Assembly (NCBI GenBank): GCA_937864385.1
Contig: CALMJN010000278.1
Coordinates: forward strand, 1-5,307
From: an uncultured Methanosarcinales archaeon
GTDB taxonomy: Archaea > Halobacteriota > Methanosarcinia > Methanotrichales > Methanotrichaceae
Reading direction: 5' to 3'
Length of the DNA stretch: 5,307 bases
The position numbers and the translations under genes are program-made. The notes beneath the pieces were generated by a model, which was not told the origin of the DNA, did not search any database, and worked only from the letters and a program-made list of their open reading frames with translations. Below, in pieces: positions 1 through 5,289 of this stretch. Numbering within the stretch: the first letter of the stretch is position 1; every line of letters starts with the position of its first letter.

Positions 1-52
1 CCTTCTCCTGAGCCGCGTACCTCCTGAACTTGTCCAAAATCTCCTGCCACAT
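1..52 (-). CDS. N-terminal fragment of an unidentified protein, cut by the window edge
   Basis: An open frame starts with ATG at 52 and runs out of the window at base 1, giving 17 codons: MWQEILDKFRRYAAQEK. The peptide looks like a real amphipathic N-terminus (W, I, L, F and Y spaced on one helical face, charged residues between). The opening 'MW-x-E-I-x-x-K-F' reminds me of a family of archaeal predicted amino-acid-metabolism regulators (HTH plus ACT domain), but 17 residues cannot establish this. An alternative overlapping frame starting with ATG further upstream on the minus strand is also open, and its peptide looks less protein-like. No clear Shine-Dalgarno site precedes the ATG. The gene follows the AAA ATPase gene on the same strand after about 120 bp. 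Confidence 0.4.
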   Translation of the reverse strand, partial: MWQEILDKFRRYAAQEK

Positions 53-110
53 GCCGGATCATACAATAACCGCCTTCAAAGTACAAAAGGGCTTGCTTTG
101 CTCCCTTGCC

Positions 111-139
111 GCCCAATATCGGGCCTTGAAAAATTGGGC
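111..139. repeat. Inverted repeat GCCCAAT...ATTGGGC in the intergenic gap
   Basis: The arms GCCCAAT (111-117) and ATTGGGC (133-139) are exact reverse complements separated by 15 bases. A second weaker palindrome, GCCC-AATATC-GGGC, overlaps the left arm (111-124). On the minus strand the element lies immediately downstream of a TATA-like box, so it would fall around the transcription start or in the 5' leader of the gene beginning at 52. It could be an operator for a regulator or simply a leader hairpin. The symmetry is visible; the role is inferred. Confidence 0.4.
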
Positions 140-149
140 TATAAAAAGG
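139..149 (-). promoter_or_regulatory. Candidate TATA box (CCTTTTTATAG on minus strand)
   Basis: The minus strand reads CCTTTTTATAG, a good match to an archaeal TATA box. It sits between the stop of the AAA ATPase gene and the next minus-strand start at 52. A start site about 25 nt downstream (near 115) would give a leader of about 60 nt containing the inverted repeat. A weaker TTTTGTAC closer to the start (about 80-90) would give a leader of under 10 nt. The same T-run could instead act as the terminator of the AAA gene. Confidence 0.35.
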
Positions 150-160
150 AGAGGCCTGAT

Positions 161-194
161 CTCCCAAGCGCTTAGGAGAACATCTCTTTGGGAG
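161..194 (-). terminator. Possible terminator hairpin overlapping the AAA ATPase stop codon
   Basis: The arms CTCCCAA (161-167) and TTGGGAG (188-194) are exact reverse complements. A shorter GAGA/TCTC pairing lies inside the 20-base interior. In the minus-strand direction the hairpin is followed, about a dozen bases on, by TTTTT (144-148 region). The TAA stop at 172-174 sits inside the interior. The layout suits 3'-end formation of the AAA gene, but the gap between stem and T-run is longer than in a textbook intrinsic terminator. Confidence 0.3.
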
Positions 195-1272
195 CCTGAG
201 GGTAATGCTTTCTCGCTCCAGATACGGCATCCTCCAGATGCCTCTGGCTGATGGCAGCATCATCCATGATGGCATGGTGCAGGGCAGCCTTGAGCACCTT
301 CTCCACCAGATCCCTTCCCGAGAAGCCTTCGGTGCGGCGGGCGATCTCTTTGAGGTCTACGCCCACCATGGGCACCGGAATGCTGGCGGCATTCTTCTCC
401 AGCAATATCAGGCGCTCGGCGGCATCGGGCAGCTTGAACTCAATCTCCTCCTCAAAGCGGGAGCGAACCGAGGCGTCCAGGACCTCGATCTGATTGGTGG
501 CGGCGATGGTGCAGACCCCCTTGCGATGGGATATGCCGTCCATCTCTGTGAGCAGGGAGTTGACTATCTCCGAGACATCGCCCCGCAGATCCTGATACCG
601 CCGGTCCAGGGCAATGGCATCCAGCTCGTCGATGAAGATAATGCAGGGAGCCATCTGCTCTGCCTTTTCATAGAGGCTATGAATCTGCCGGGAGCCCTCA
701 CCTACGAACTCTCCGATCAGGCTGGTGGACTTGACCGCCAGCATGGGGACGCCCGTCTCTACAGAGAGGGCTTTGGCCACCATGGTCTTTCCCGTGCCCG
801 ATAAGCCGTAGAAGAGTATGTTTTTGGGTGCCCACCGTCCAAAGCTCTCCGGATCGGCAAGGAACTTTTGCACTATCTTTACCTTGAGTTTGGCCGTCTC
901 CTGACCCACAATATCCTCAAATCGAACATCGTAAGAGACGATATTCCTCTGCTTTTCCTTCTGCTCTACCTTGACCGTGGTCTGAGCACCCATGACCGAG
1001 GAGCGGGGATGGACCCTCACCACCTGGAAGGCATAATCGGGATAGAGACGGCTGTCAAATAAGTAGCAGCCTGAATAGAGCTTCTCTCCGTACCACTGCT
1101 CCTGAGCATAACGCTGGAACAGCCTGGAATCGGCGACCACAGGGTGCTCCTGAAATGCGCTCTTCAAGGGATACCCTGCCGGGCGGAGGAGCACAAACCT
1201 CGCCCCTATGGCCTTTATCTTCTCCAGCTTGCCCCCCTGGGCCTTGCTCTGGCTTTTCTGGATGGATCGCAC
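172..1272 (-). CDS. AAA ATPase, proteasome-regulatory-subunit-like (MJ1494/MTH_1011-type)
   Basis: A 366-residue protein with one AAA module in its C-terminal two thirds: Walker A GLSGTGKT at 156-163, aromatic-Gly pore loop (FVGEG) at about 189-193, Walker B IIFIDELDA at 211-219 with the D-E pair at 215-216, sensor 1 TIAATN ending at N260, arginine-finger region RSRF at 270-273, and a GFSGRDL motif at 316-322 where PAN/Rpt subunits have G-[YF]-SGADL. A small helical lid follows. Residues 1-115 form a separate N-domain with no coiled coil I can see. From memory, size and architecture match the archaeal proteins annotated as putative 26S proteasome regulatory subunit homologues. Role: probably a hexameric ATP-driven unfoldase or remodeller in the cytoplasm; substrate unknown. 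The start is GTG at 1272 with only a weak GAG upstream. An in-frame TAA at 1297-1299 limits extension, but an ATG at 1315 lies open in the adjacent frame (see findings). Confidence 0.88.
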   Translation of the reverse strand: MRSIQKSQSKAQGGKLEKIKAIGARFVLLRPAGYPLKSAFQEHPVVADSRLFQRYAQEQWYGEKLYSGCYLFDSRLYPDYAFQVVRVHPRSSVMGAQTTVKVEQKEKQRNIVSYDVRFEDIVGQETAKLKVKIVQKFLADPESFGRWAPKNILFYGLSGTGKTMVAKALSVETGVPMLAVKSTSLIGEFVGEGSRQIHSLYEKAEQMAPCIIFIDELDAIALDRRYQDLRGDVSEIVNSLLTEMDGISHRKGVCTIAATNQIEVLDASVRSRFEEEIEFKLPDAAERLILLEKNAASIPVPMVGVDLKEIARRTEGFSGRDLVEKVLKAALHHAIMDDAAISQRHLEDAVSGARKHYPQAPKEMFS

Positions 1273-1351
1273 AAAACAGATCTCGGCAATTGATAGTTAA
1301 ATCTATTGGCTCCATCGCCTCTGCCCGGGGCTGCCACAGAGTATCCGACAG

Positions 1352-1361
1352 TAATTAATAT
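1352..1361. promoter_or_regulatory. AT-rich TATA-like element in the divergent intergenic region
   Basis: TAATTAATAT is the clearest TATA-like stretch between the minus-strand AAA gene (start 1272) and the plus-strand small membrane gene (start 1409). In the plus direction, a start about 25 nt downstream (near 1383) gives a leader of about 25 nt that contains the strong ribosome binding site at 1397-1402. The sequence is nearly symmetric, so it could also direct minus-strand transcription starting near 1330. Assignment is by position and composition only. Confidence 0.35.
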
Positions 1362-1408
1362 CACCTCTTCCAAGCATTAGGCATAGAATATGGAGTAGGA
1401 GGATCTTA

Positions 1409-1504
1409 ATGGCAGGTGGAAATGGTCTGGCTATTGGTTTGATGATCATAGGATTCGTAGTATTGTTCTTGGTGCCCATCGTCTTCTTGACCAGCTTGTT
1501 TTAG
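1409..1504 (+). CDS. Small single-span membrane protein, 31 aa
   Basis: ATG at 1409 opens 31 codons ending in TAG at 1502-1504. The peptide begins MAGGNGLAIGLMI and continues as an almost unbroken run of I, L, V, F, G and M, with one proline near residue 23. Residues about 8-28 can form one transmembrane helix; there is no charged residue anywhere in the protein. The start is supported by a full consensus ribosome binding site, AGGAGG at 1397-1402, six bases before the ATG, in a spot where no longer gene explains it. T-rich sequence follows the stop. I do not recognise the family; possibilities include an accessory subunit of a membrane complex or a regulatory microprotein. It is an independent transcription unit between a divergent gene and a same-strand neighbour about 200 bp away. 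Confidence 0.72.
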   Translation: MAGGNGLAIGLMIIGFVVLFLVPIVFLTSLF

Positions 1505-1532
1505 GTCCGGATAGATAGAGAAAGCATATCCC

Positions 1533-1544
1533 TTTTAGTTTTTT
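1533..1544 (+). terminator. Oligo-T terminator after the small membrane gene
   Basis: TTTT (1533-1536) and TTTTTT (1539-1544) follow the stop codon at 1504 by about 30 bases. Archaeal RNA polymerase terminates at T-rich tracts without needing a hairpin, so this fits as the 3' end of the 31-aa gene. No strong stem precedes it. The rest of 1545-1656 shows no open frame with a convincing start and no RNA gene I can recognise. Confidence 0.45.
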
Positions 1545-1656
1545 GCGTCACCATTAGCCTTAATGCTGCTGTCTTTGCTTTGATATCTTGCCGGCCTGGC
1601 GCCCTATTCTGTATCCGAATCCTGCCTATGGTAGCGGCCTGCATCTGCAGCGGGGG

Positions 1657-1667
1657 CAAAACTTAAT
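1657..1667 (+). promoter_or_regulatory. Candidate promoter of the 234-aa exported protein
   Basis: AAAACTTAATG combines an A-rich BRE-like start with a weak TATA-like CTTAAT. A start site about 25 nt downstream (near 1689) would leave a leader of about 20 nt that just contains the GGAGGT ribosome binding site at 1694-1699, ten bases before the ATG at 1709. The positional fit is good, the match to consensus is weak. Confidence 0.3.
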
Positions 1668-1708
1668 GCCTCGGGATCCTCTCATACGATCTCGGAGGTA
1701 TCAGGAGA

Positions 1709-2413
1709 ATGGGAATAAAGTGTTTGATATTAGCCCTGGCAATCGCAGCATGCTTTTGCCTGACCGCCATGGGCCAGGGACCCAAAAATGTGATCATAGA
1801 GCCTGAGTTTTCGGGAGACTATCTCTCCGGCAGCCAGATCAGGGAGGAGGTGGGATGGGGTCAGTATGACAATCCCAACGAATCCAGCCTTTCCTTCAGA
1901 AATGAGAGCCTGTTTATAATCAGAAAGGACACCGGCATGAGCCCCAATGTTCCCGATAGGGGTGTCAGATCTCCTGCTGTGGTGGGAAGAGCGGGCGTGG
2001 CTATGGCAGCAGGAAGCTGGACTCTGACCCTCAACGACCTGGATAAGAGATATCTCAAGCTCGACCTTTATCAGAGCGGCGATGCCGTCTTCGGCTCAGG
2101 AGAGCTGGCAGAAGGGGCTATCGTCACTCCTGTGACTGCAGGTGGCAGCGTTCTGGGCAATCAGCTGGCGCTCTTCGTCATCCCCGCCGGAAGCCAGAAT
2201 ATGTACCGCCTCAGCCTGACCATCCAGGCCGGGTCCATGAACGGCGACTATATCTTTACCGCGCCAGGTGTTAATCAGCCCGGAGTGGCTTTCGGCAGCA
2301 TGATTCCGCCCCAGAGCGCTCCGGTGGCGCAGCAGACTGCCCCGGCGATTCAGGCTTCACAGGCGGTGCAGACTCAGCCTGCGGCCATGCCGGGGGCATT
2401 TCCGGTTTCTTAA
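1709..2413 (+). CDS. Exported protein of unknown function, beta-rich domain with Ala/Gln/Pro tail
   Basis: A 234-residue protein. Residues 1-22 look like a Sec signal peptide: MGIK, a long hydrophobic stretch, then a likely cut after TAMG. An IAAC at 12-15 resembles a lipobox, but the hydrophobic residues after the Cys make this less likely. Residues 23-100 are low in recognisable motifs. Residues 102-183 form a domain of alternating hydrophobic strands opening GSWTL and carrying a QSGD...GSG turn and a final M-x-GDY; the next gene encodes the same domain. The tail from about 198 is rich in A, Q and P and resembles a flexible linker or wall spacer. Start choice: ATG 1709 gives the signal peptide directly and has GGAGGT at 1694-1699; a GGAG at 1703-1706 is too close. 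Probably outside the membrane. I do not recognise a named family. Confidence 0.8.
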   Translation: MGIKCLILALAIAACFCLTAMGQGPKNVIIEPEFSGDYLSGSQIREEVGWGQYDNPNESSLSFRNESLFIIRKDTGMSPNVPDRGVRSPAVVGRAGVAMAAGSWTLTLNDLDKRYLKLDLYQSGDAVFGSGELAEGAIVTPVTAGGSVLGNQLALFVIPAGSQNMYRLSLTIQAGSMNGDYIFTAPGVNQPGVAFGSMIPPQSAPVAQQTAPAIQASQAVQTQPAAMPGAFPVS

Positions 2414-2462
2414 ATAGCAGCAAGAGGGAAAAAGAAAGACCGGTATAAGACCGGCATGTTTG

Positions 2463-2494
2463 ATCCCGAAGAGATCTTCGGGATTGCATTTTTT
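2463..2494 (+). terminator. Hairpin plus T-run terminator between the two exported-protein genes
   Basis: The arms ATCCCGAAG (2463-2471) and CTTCGGGAT (2476-2484) are perfect reverse complements with an AGAT loop, and TTTTTT follows at 2489-2494 after TGCA. This is the strongest stem-loop in the window and looks like an intrinsic terminator. Just before it is a smaller inverted repeat, CCGGT (2440-2444) and ACCGG (2450-2454). It ends the transcript of the 234-aa gene and implies that the following paralogue has its own promoter. Confidence 0.7.
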
Positions 2495-2502
2495 CCGGCA
2501 TA

Positions 2503-2512
2503 GCATTATTAA
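2503..2512 (+). promoter_or_regulatory. Candidate promoter of the 192-aa exported protein
   Basis: GCATTATTAAC contains an AT-rich TATA-like stretch just after the terminator of the preceding gene. A start about 25 nt downstream (near 2533) leaves roughly 18 nt before the ATG at 2552, enough for the GGTGG ribosome binding site. A start there would exclude efficient use of the ATG at 2534. Weak consensus. Confidence 0.3.
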
Positions 2513-2551
2513 CCATCCTGCTCATGGCTGAGGATGAGAGAAGGTGGAAAA

Positions 2552-3130
2552 ATGGCAAGCAAAGCGATTCTCACAGCAGTATTATTGCTATTCCTATCTG
2601 GAGTCGCCTCCTCGCAGGGATATATGGGCACCGTCAGCACCGGCACAGGTATACTGGATCCCATAACCGTGGGCAAGAGCACTATATCTCCTGCCAGCGT
2701 GGGAGCGATCTCCATGCAGGAAAACCTCAGCGGGTCCTGGACCCTGGATCTCAGGGGAAGAGAGAGCAGGCACTTCGATTTGCAGGTTGTCCAGAAGGGC
2801 GATCTGATAGCCGGCTCCGGCCAGATGTCATCAGGGCAGGAGAGCCATGCGGTAGCCGTGGCTGGCTATATGTCCGGGAACAGTCCCACTATCTTCATAA
2901 GCGGGATTGATAGAGTCCAGACATTCCGGGTCAGGCTCTCTCATTCCGGCAGCTCTCTTTCCGGGGAATTCGATTTCATCTCCCAGGATGCGGCAGCGGA
3001 GTCGGGAACTGCAACCGGCCAGATGGCTCTGACCGCCCCGGCCAGCCAGGCCAAGCTCCTGGGCAATGGCACCAGTCCCAGCGGCTCGGCAGGAGCCTAT
3101 GTGGGAAGCGCCACAAGGAGCATTCTTTAG
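2552..3130 (+). CDS. Exported protein of unknown function, paralogue of the upstream gene
   Basis: From ATG 2552 the protein has 192 residues. An ATG at 2534 would add six residues (MREGGK), but it has GAGG directly against it, whereas 2552 has AAGGTGG about five bases upstream. Residues 1-20 are a signal peptide (MASK, hydrophobic LTAVLLLFLSG core, likely cut after VAS). Residues 61-142 align without gaps to 102-183 of the 234-aa neighbour, about 25 of 82 identical by my count: GSWTL, the Q-x-GD, GSG, GN and final S-x-x-G positions are shared. The segment between signal and domain is rich in S, T and G. The C-terminus (from about 150) is Gly/Ala/Ser-rich, with no transmembrane anchor or sorting motif that I recognise. 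The repeating hydrophobic alternation suggests a small beta sandwich or barrel. Function unknown; likely extracellular or envelope-associated. Confidence 0.8.
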   Translation: MASKAILTAVLLLFLSGVASSQGYMGTVSTGTGILDPITVGKSTISPASVGAISMQENLSGSWTLDLRGRESRHFDLQVVQKGDLIAGSGQMSSGQESHAVAVAGYMSGNSPTIFISGIDRVQTFRVRLSHSGSSLSGEFDFISQDAAAESGTATGQMALTAPASQAKLLGNGTSPSGSAGAYVGSATRSIL

Positions 3131-3160
3131 AGTTGAGAGCATAGACGCAAAAAGGAAAAG

Positions 3161-3198
3161 CTAAAGGGACCGCAGAAGGCTAATGGGACCGCAGAAGG
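3161..3198. repeat. 19-bp tandem direct duplication in the convergent gap
   Basis: CTAAAGGGACCGCAGAAGG (3161-3179) is followed with no spacer by CTAATGGGACCGCAGAAGG (3180-3198); 18 of 19 positions agree. It lies between the stop of the 192-aa gene (3130) and the stop of srp54 (3277), which face each other. It probably arose by slippage or could be a duplicated binding or processing site. Not explained by any gene. Confidence 0.85.
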
Positions 3199-3276
3199 AT
3201 GGGGAGAGGTCCGGCACGCTTTTGGATCATTCTGCCTGGTCGTCCTTCTTCCCATCCCTATTCTCGTCGATACAGC

Positions 3277-4614
3277 TCAGATCTTGGTGCCGGGAGAGAA
3301 TCTCTTCATCAGCCGCTTCATATTGGATTTGCCCCCACTGCCTCTCATGCCTTTGAGAGCCTTCTGCATGGCCTGATGGGACTTGAGAAGCTCGCGCACC
3401 AGCTCCGGGGTTGCGCCGCTGCCCCGGGAGATGCGCTTTATGCGCGAGGCAGTGATGATCTTGGGCTCATCCAGCTCGGCAGGGGTCATGGAGTCCATGA
3501 CCACCCGGTACTTGTCCAGGCGGTCCTTGGTCATCTGGTACTCTTTGTCGGACAGCTCCACTCCCAGGCCGCCCAGGGGCAGCATCTGCATGATCTGCTT
3601 TAGGGGGCCGAGCTTGTTCATGGCCTCCATCTGCTGGTACATGTCCTTGAGGGTGAACTTGCCCCGCATCATGGACTCCACGTCCACCTGCTCCTCGGCC
3701 TGCACCTCCTGGGCCCGCTCGATGAGGGTTTTGATGTCGCCCATGCCCAGCATGCGGGAGATGAAGCGGTCCGCCTCGAACCGCTCGAGATCAGATGGCG
3801 TCTCGCCCACACCGATGAAGGCCACCGAGGTCTTCGTCTCGGCCACAGCGGAGAGGGCTCCGCCGCCTTTGGCCGTGCCGTCCAGCTTGGTGATGATCAC
3901 CCCGGTGATCTGAACCGCCTCGTTGAAGGCCCGGGCCTGCTCCGAGGCCTGCTGGCCCAAAGCGGCATCCATCACCAGAAGTTTCTGGTCGGCATTGACC
4001 ACGGCATGAATGTCCTTCATCTCCTGGATCAGGTCTCCCTCCAGGGCGTGCCTGCCAGCGGTGTCCACTATGCGGACGTCGTATTTTTTGGCCGCTTCCA
4101 GGCCGGCTTTGGCCACGGCGGGGGCATCGGGATTGCCCCGCTCGCCGTAAAAGAAGATGCCCTGCTTCTCGCAGAGGGCTTTTAGCTGGTCGAAGGCTCC
4201 CGCCCGGAAGGTATCGGCGCAGATGACTGCCGTCCTCAGCCCCTTTCTCTGGAAGAAGGTGGCCAGCTTGGCGGCAGTGGTGGTCTTGCCCGAGCCCTGC
4301 AGGCCGACGAGCATGATGTTCTGCTTTTTGAGGGGGATGTCCGAGCCGCGGCCCACCAGGTTGATCAGCTCCTGGTAGACTATGTTTATGACGTGCTCCC
4401 GGGGGTTCATGCCCGGGGCGGGCTTTTCATTGAGCGCCCTCTCCTTGATGGTGTTGGAGAGCTGCATCACCAGCTTGACATTGACATCCGCCTGCAGGAG
4501 AGCCCGCTGGATCTCCCGCACCGCATCGTCCACCAGGGCCTTGTCGATCTTATTCGCTGAGGCAATCTTCTTCAGAGCATTGCGCAGCGATCCGCCTAAG
4601 TTTTCCAGGACCAT
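3277..4614 (-). CDS. srp54: Signal recognition particle GTPase SRP54
   Basis: From ATG 4614 the protein has 445 residues, the normal archaeal length. N domain with ALLQADVN at 38-45. G domain: P-loop GLQGSGKTT 104-112, DTFRAGA 134-140, DTAGR 184-188, TKLDG 242-246, GVGE 268-271. The M domain from about 300 is methionine-rich, with the RNA-binding motif RISRGSG at 394-400 and a basic C-terminus. It binds 7S RNA and signal peptides of nascent chains and, with the receptor FtsY, delivers ribosomes to the Sec translocon using GTP. All motifs are intact. The frame stays open upstream of 4614 through the hicA gene; I choose 4614 because [10 protein letters not shown] is the family start, a TATA-like box lies about 35 bases upstream, and a HicA-fused SRP54 is not known to me. 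No Shine-Dalgarno is seen, so a short or absent leader is likely. Confidence 0.97.
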   Translation of the reverse strand: MVLENLGGSLRNALKKIASANKIDKALVDDAVREIQRALLQADVNVKLVMQLSNTIKERALNEKPAPGMNPREHVINIVYQELINLVGRGSDIPLKKQNIMLVGLQGSGKTTTAAKLATFFQRKGLRTAVICADTFRAGAFDQLKALCEKQGIFFYGERGNPDAPAVAKAGLEAAKKYDVRIVDTAGRHALEGDLIQEMKDIHAVVNADQKLLVMDAALGQQASEQARAFNEAVQITGVIITKLDGTAKGGGALSAVAETKTSVAFIGVGETPSDLERFEADRFISRMLGMGDIKTLIERAQEVQAEEQVDVESMMRGKFTLKDMYQQMEAMNKLGPLKQIMQMLPLGGLGVELSDKEYQMTKDRLDKYRVVMDSMTPAELDEPKIITASRIKRISRGSGATPELVRELLKSHQAMQKALKGMRGSGGKSNMKRLMKRFSPGTKI

Positions 4615-4899
4615 AATGATTCGGGGAATTAAGGGGCGGGCAAGCCATATAAGAATGTTCCTTGGATAGAAAAGCCCAGAAGTTACCGAAAACAATTCTT
4701 CTCTTCTGATCCTGGTCTTTCTCAGGATCTCTGCAAGGAGGCCGACGCTTATCTCTCCGCCATGAGGATTAGGGATTATCACCAGGATCGCATCTCGTTT
4801 CATATGCTGATGTCTTTTCCCCGGAAACGGCCCCTCAAATCCTAGCTCTCTGAGCCGCCGGATCAAGTCCGATCGCGATATTGGAGTGAGCTTAGACAA
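4615..4899 (-). CDS. hicA: HicA-family mRNA interferase toxin, frame lacking its own stop
   Basis: The TTG start at 4899 gives [20 protein letters not shown], the usual HicA beginning, then the conserved GKRHQHM block (candidate catalytic His30), [10 protein letters not shown] at 42-51 and [17 protein letters not shown] ending at residue 70. The fold is a small dsRBD-like domain that cleaves mRNA when free of HicB. The start overlaps the end of hicB by 8 bases, implying translational coupling. The oddity is that after residue 70 no stop occurs: the frame runs through 25 non-HicA residues (SVTSGLFY...) directly into SRP54 and stops only at 3277. Loss of one T from TTTT (4689-4692) would bring TAA at 4683-4685 into frame and give a 71-aa toxin. 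Either a natural stop loss, a sequencing indel, or a genuine fusion; coordinates here cover the part before the SRP54 start. Confidence 0.75.
4646..4653 (-). promoter_or_regulatory. TATA box of srp54, inside the hicA reading frame
   Basis: The minus strand reads CTTATATG, preceded by purine-rich AAGGAAC that could act as a BRE. Transcription would start about 25 nt on, near 4624, giving a leader of about 10 nt before the ATG at 4614. This spacing and the lack of a Shine-Dalgarno site fit a short-leader or leaderless archaeal mRNA. It supports srp54 as a unit separate from hicBA. Confidence 0.6.
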
Positions 4900-5149
4900 C
4901 TGCTACCGGCTCCCTGGAGACGCTTATGGTCTGGCCGCCGATGGGCGGAAGGGCCAGGTTCCACAATAGATGAGCGGCAATCCAATCTTCAAGAGCCTCG
5001 ATAAAATTGCGGCGGGCGTCCTCAATTGTGCGCCCCGTAGCCCAGACGTCGTCCAGCTCAGGAACTTCGACAAAGTAGGGCTCTTGGCCATTGTCGATGA
5101 CCTTGTACTCTGCTCTCTCCAGGGCGGCCTGGATGTATTCAGCAAACAT
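4892..5149 (-). CDS. hicB: HicB-family antitoxin (short form)
   Basis: 85 residues from ATG 5149. The sequence follows the HicB N-terminal (partial RNase H-like) domain: an initial A-x-YKVI strand (about 13-18), [16 protein letters not shown] at 24-39 (family pattern Y-x-x-x-x-P-x-L-x-G-x-x-A-x-G), [17 protein letters not shown] helix at 41-57, and a short LPPIGG tail at 67-72. It neutralises HicA by direct binding. There is no C-terminal ribbon-helix-helix or HTH segment, so this short form probably does not repress its own promoter through a classical DNA-binding domain. It is first in the operon and overlaps hicA by 8 bases, which is the antitoxin-first order found in many HicBA pairs. No Shine-Dalgarno is visible before the ATG. 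Confidence 0.85.
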   Translation of the reverse strand: MFAEYIQAALERAEYKVIDNGQEPYFVEVPELDDVWATGRTIEDARRNFIEALEDWIAAHLLWNLALPPIGGQTISVSREPVAVV

Positions 5150-5176
5150 GGCTGAAATTTATTAAGGCCTCAAGAG

Positions 5177-5188
5177 ATATGAAATATG
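5177..5188 (-). promoter_or_regulatory. Candidate promoter of hicBA
   Basis: The minus strand reads CATATTTCATAT, an AT-rich TATA-like element centred about 35 bases before the hicB ATG. A start near 5159 leaves a leader of about 10 nt, again short and without a Shine-Dalgarno site, like srp54. The ATAT-TTC-ATAT symmetry could also be an operator. A second AT-rich stretch (TTAATAAATTT, minus) is too close to the ATG to be the TATA box. Confidence 0.4.
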
Positions 5189-5281
5189 CGATTGGGCTCC
5201 ATGTTGATCCATCACTGCCCAACTTCCCGGTTAAATCTTCCATCACCGGACAATCCAAAAACCTTTCATTCTAAGGCGGTT

Positions 5282-5289
5282 CATATATC
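5282..5289. promoter_or_regulatory. TATA-like element near the right window edge
   Basis: CATATATC lies 18 bases from the window end. In the plus direction transcription would start just outside the window, so it may serve a gene to the right. The opposite direction has only the hicBA pair more than 130 bp away. The stretch 5190-5281 contains no open frame I can support; it has a short direct repeat TCCATCAC at 5208-5215 and 5239-5246. Confidence 0.25.

Noticed and set aside
139..149. CTATAAAAAGG as a plus-strand TATA box driving an antisense transcript of the AAA gene
   Set aside because: The match is good, but no plus-strand gene or RNA structure follows, so the minus-strand reading is preferred.
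30..251. 73-codon plus-strand frame across the left intergenic gap
   Set aside because: It crosses the AAA stop region and the intergenic inverted repeat, has no ribosome binding site and reads as random sequence.
205..804. 199-codon plus-strand frame opposite the AAA ATPase gene
   Set aside because: It lies wholly antisense to a gene with intact Walker, sensor and finger motifs, its translation has no recognisable domain, and it has no convincing start site. It reflects codon bias on the other strand.
2831..3142. 103-codon minus-strand frame opposite the second exported-protein gene
   Set aside because: The plus-strand frame has a signal peptide, a ribosome binding site and a paralogue next door; the antisense frame has none of these.
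3199..3913. Plus-strand frames (134 and 176 codons) opposite srp54
   Set aside because: Both are antisense to conserved SRP54 motifs, with Ser/Arg/Pro-rich low-quality translations typical of shadow frames in GC-rich genes.
4924..5145. 73-codon minus-strand frame overlapping hicB in another frame
   Set aside because: The HicB frame matches the family throughout; this one is a Ser/Pro/Arg-rich shadow.
5208..5246. Direct repeat TCCATCAC (two copies 31 bases apart) as a possible CRISPR or iteron array
   Set aside because: Only two 8-base copies, no third unit and no conserved spacing; too little to call an array.
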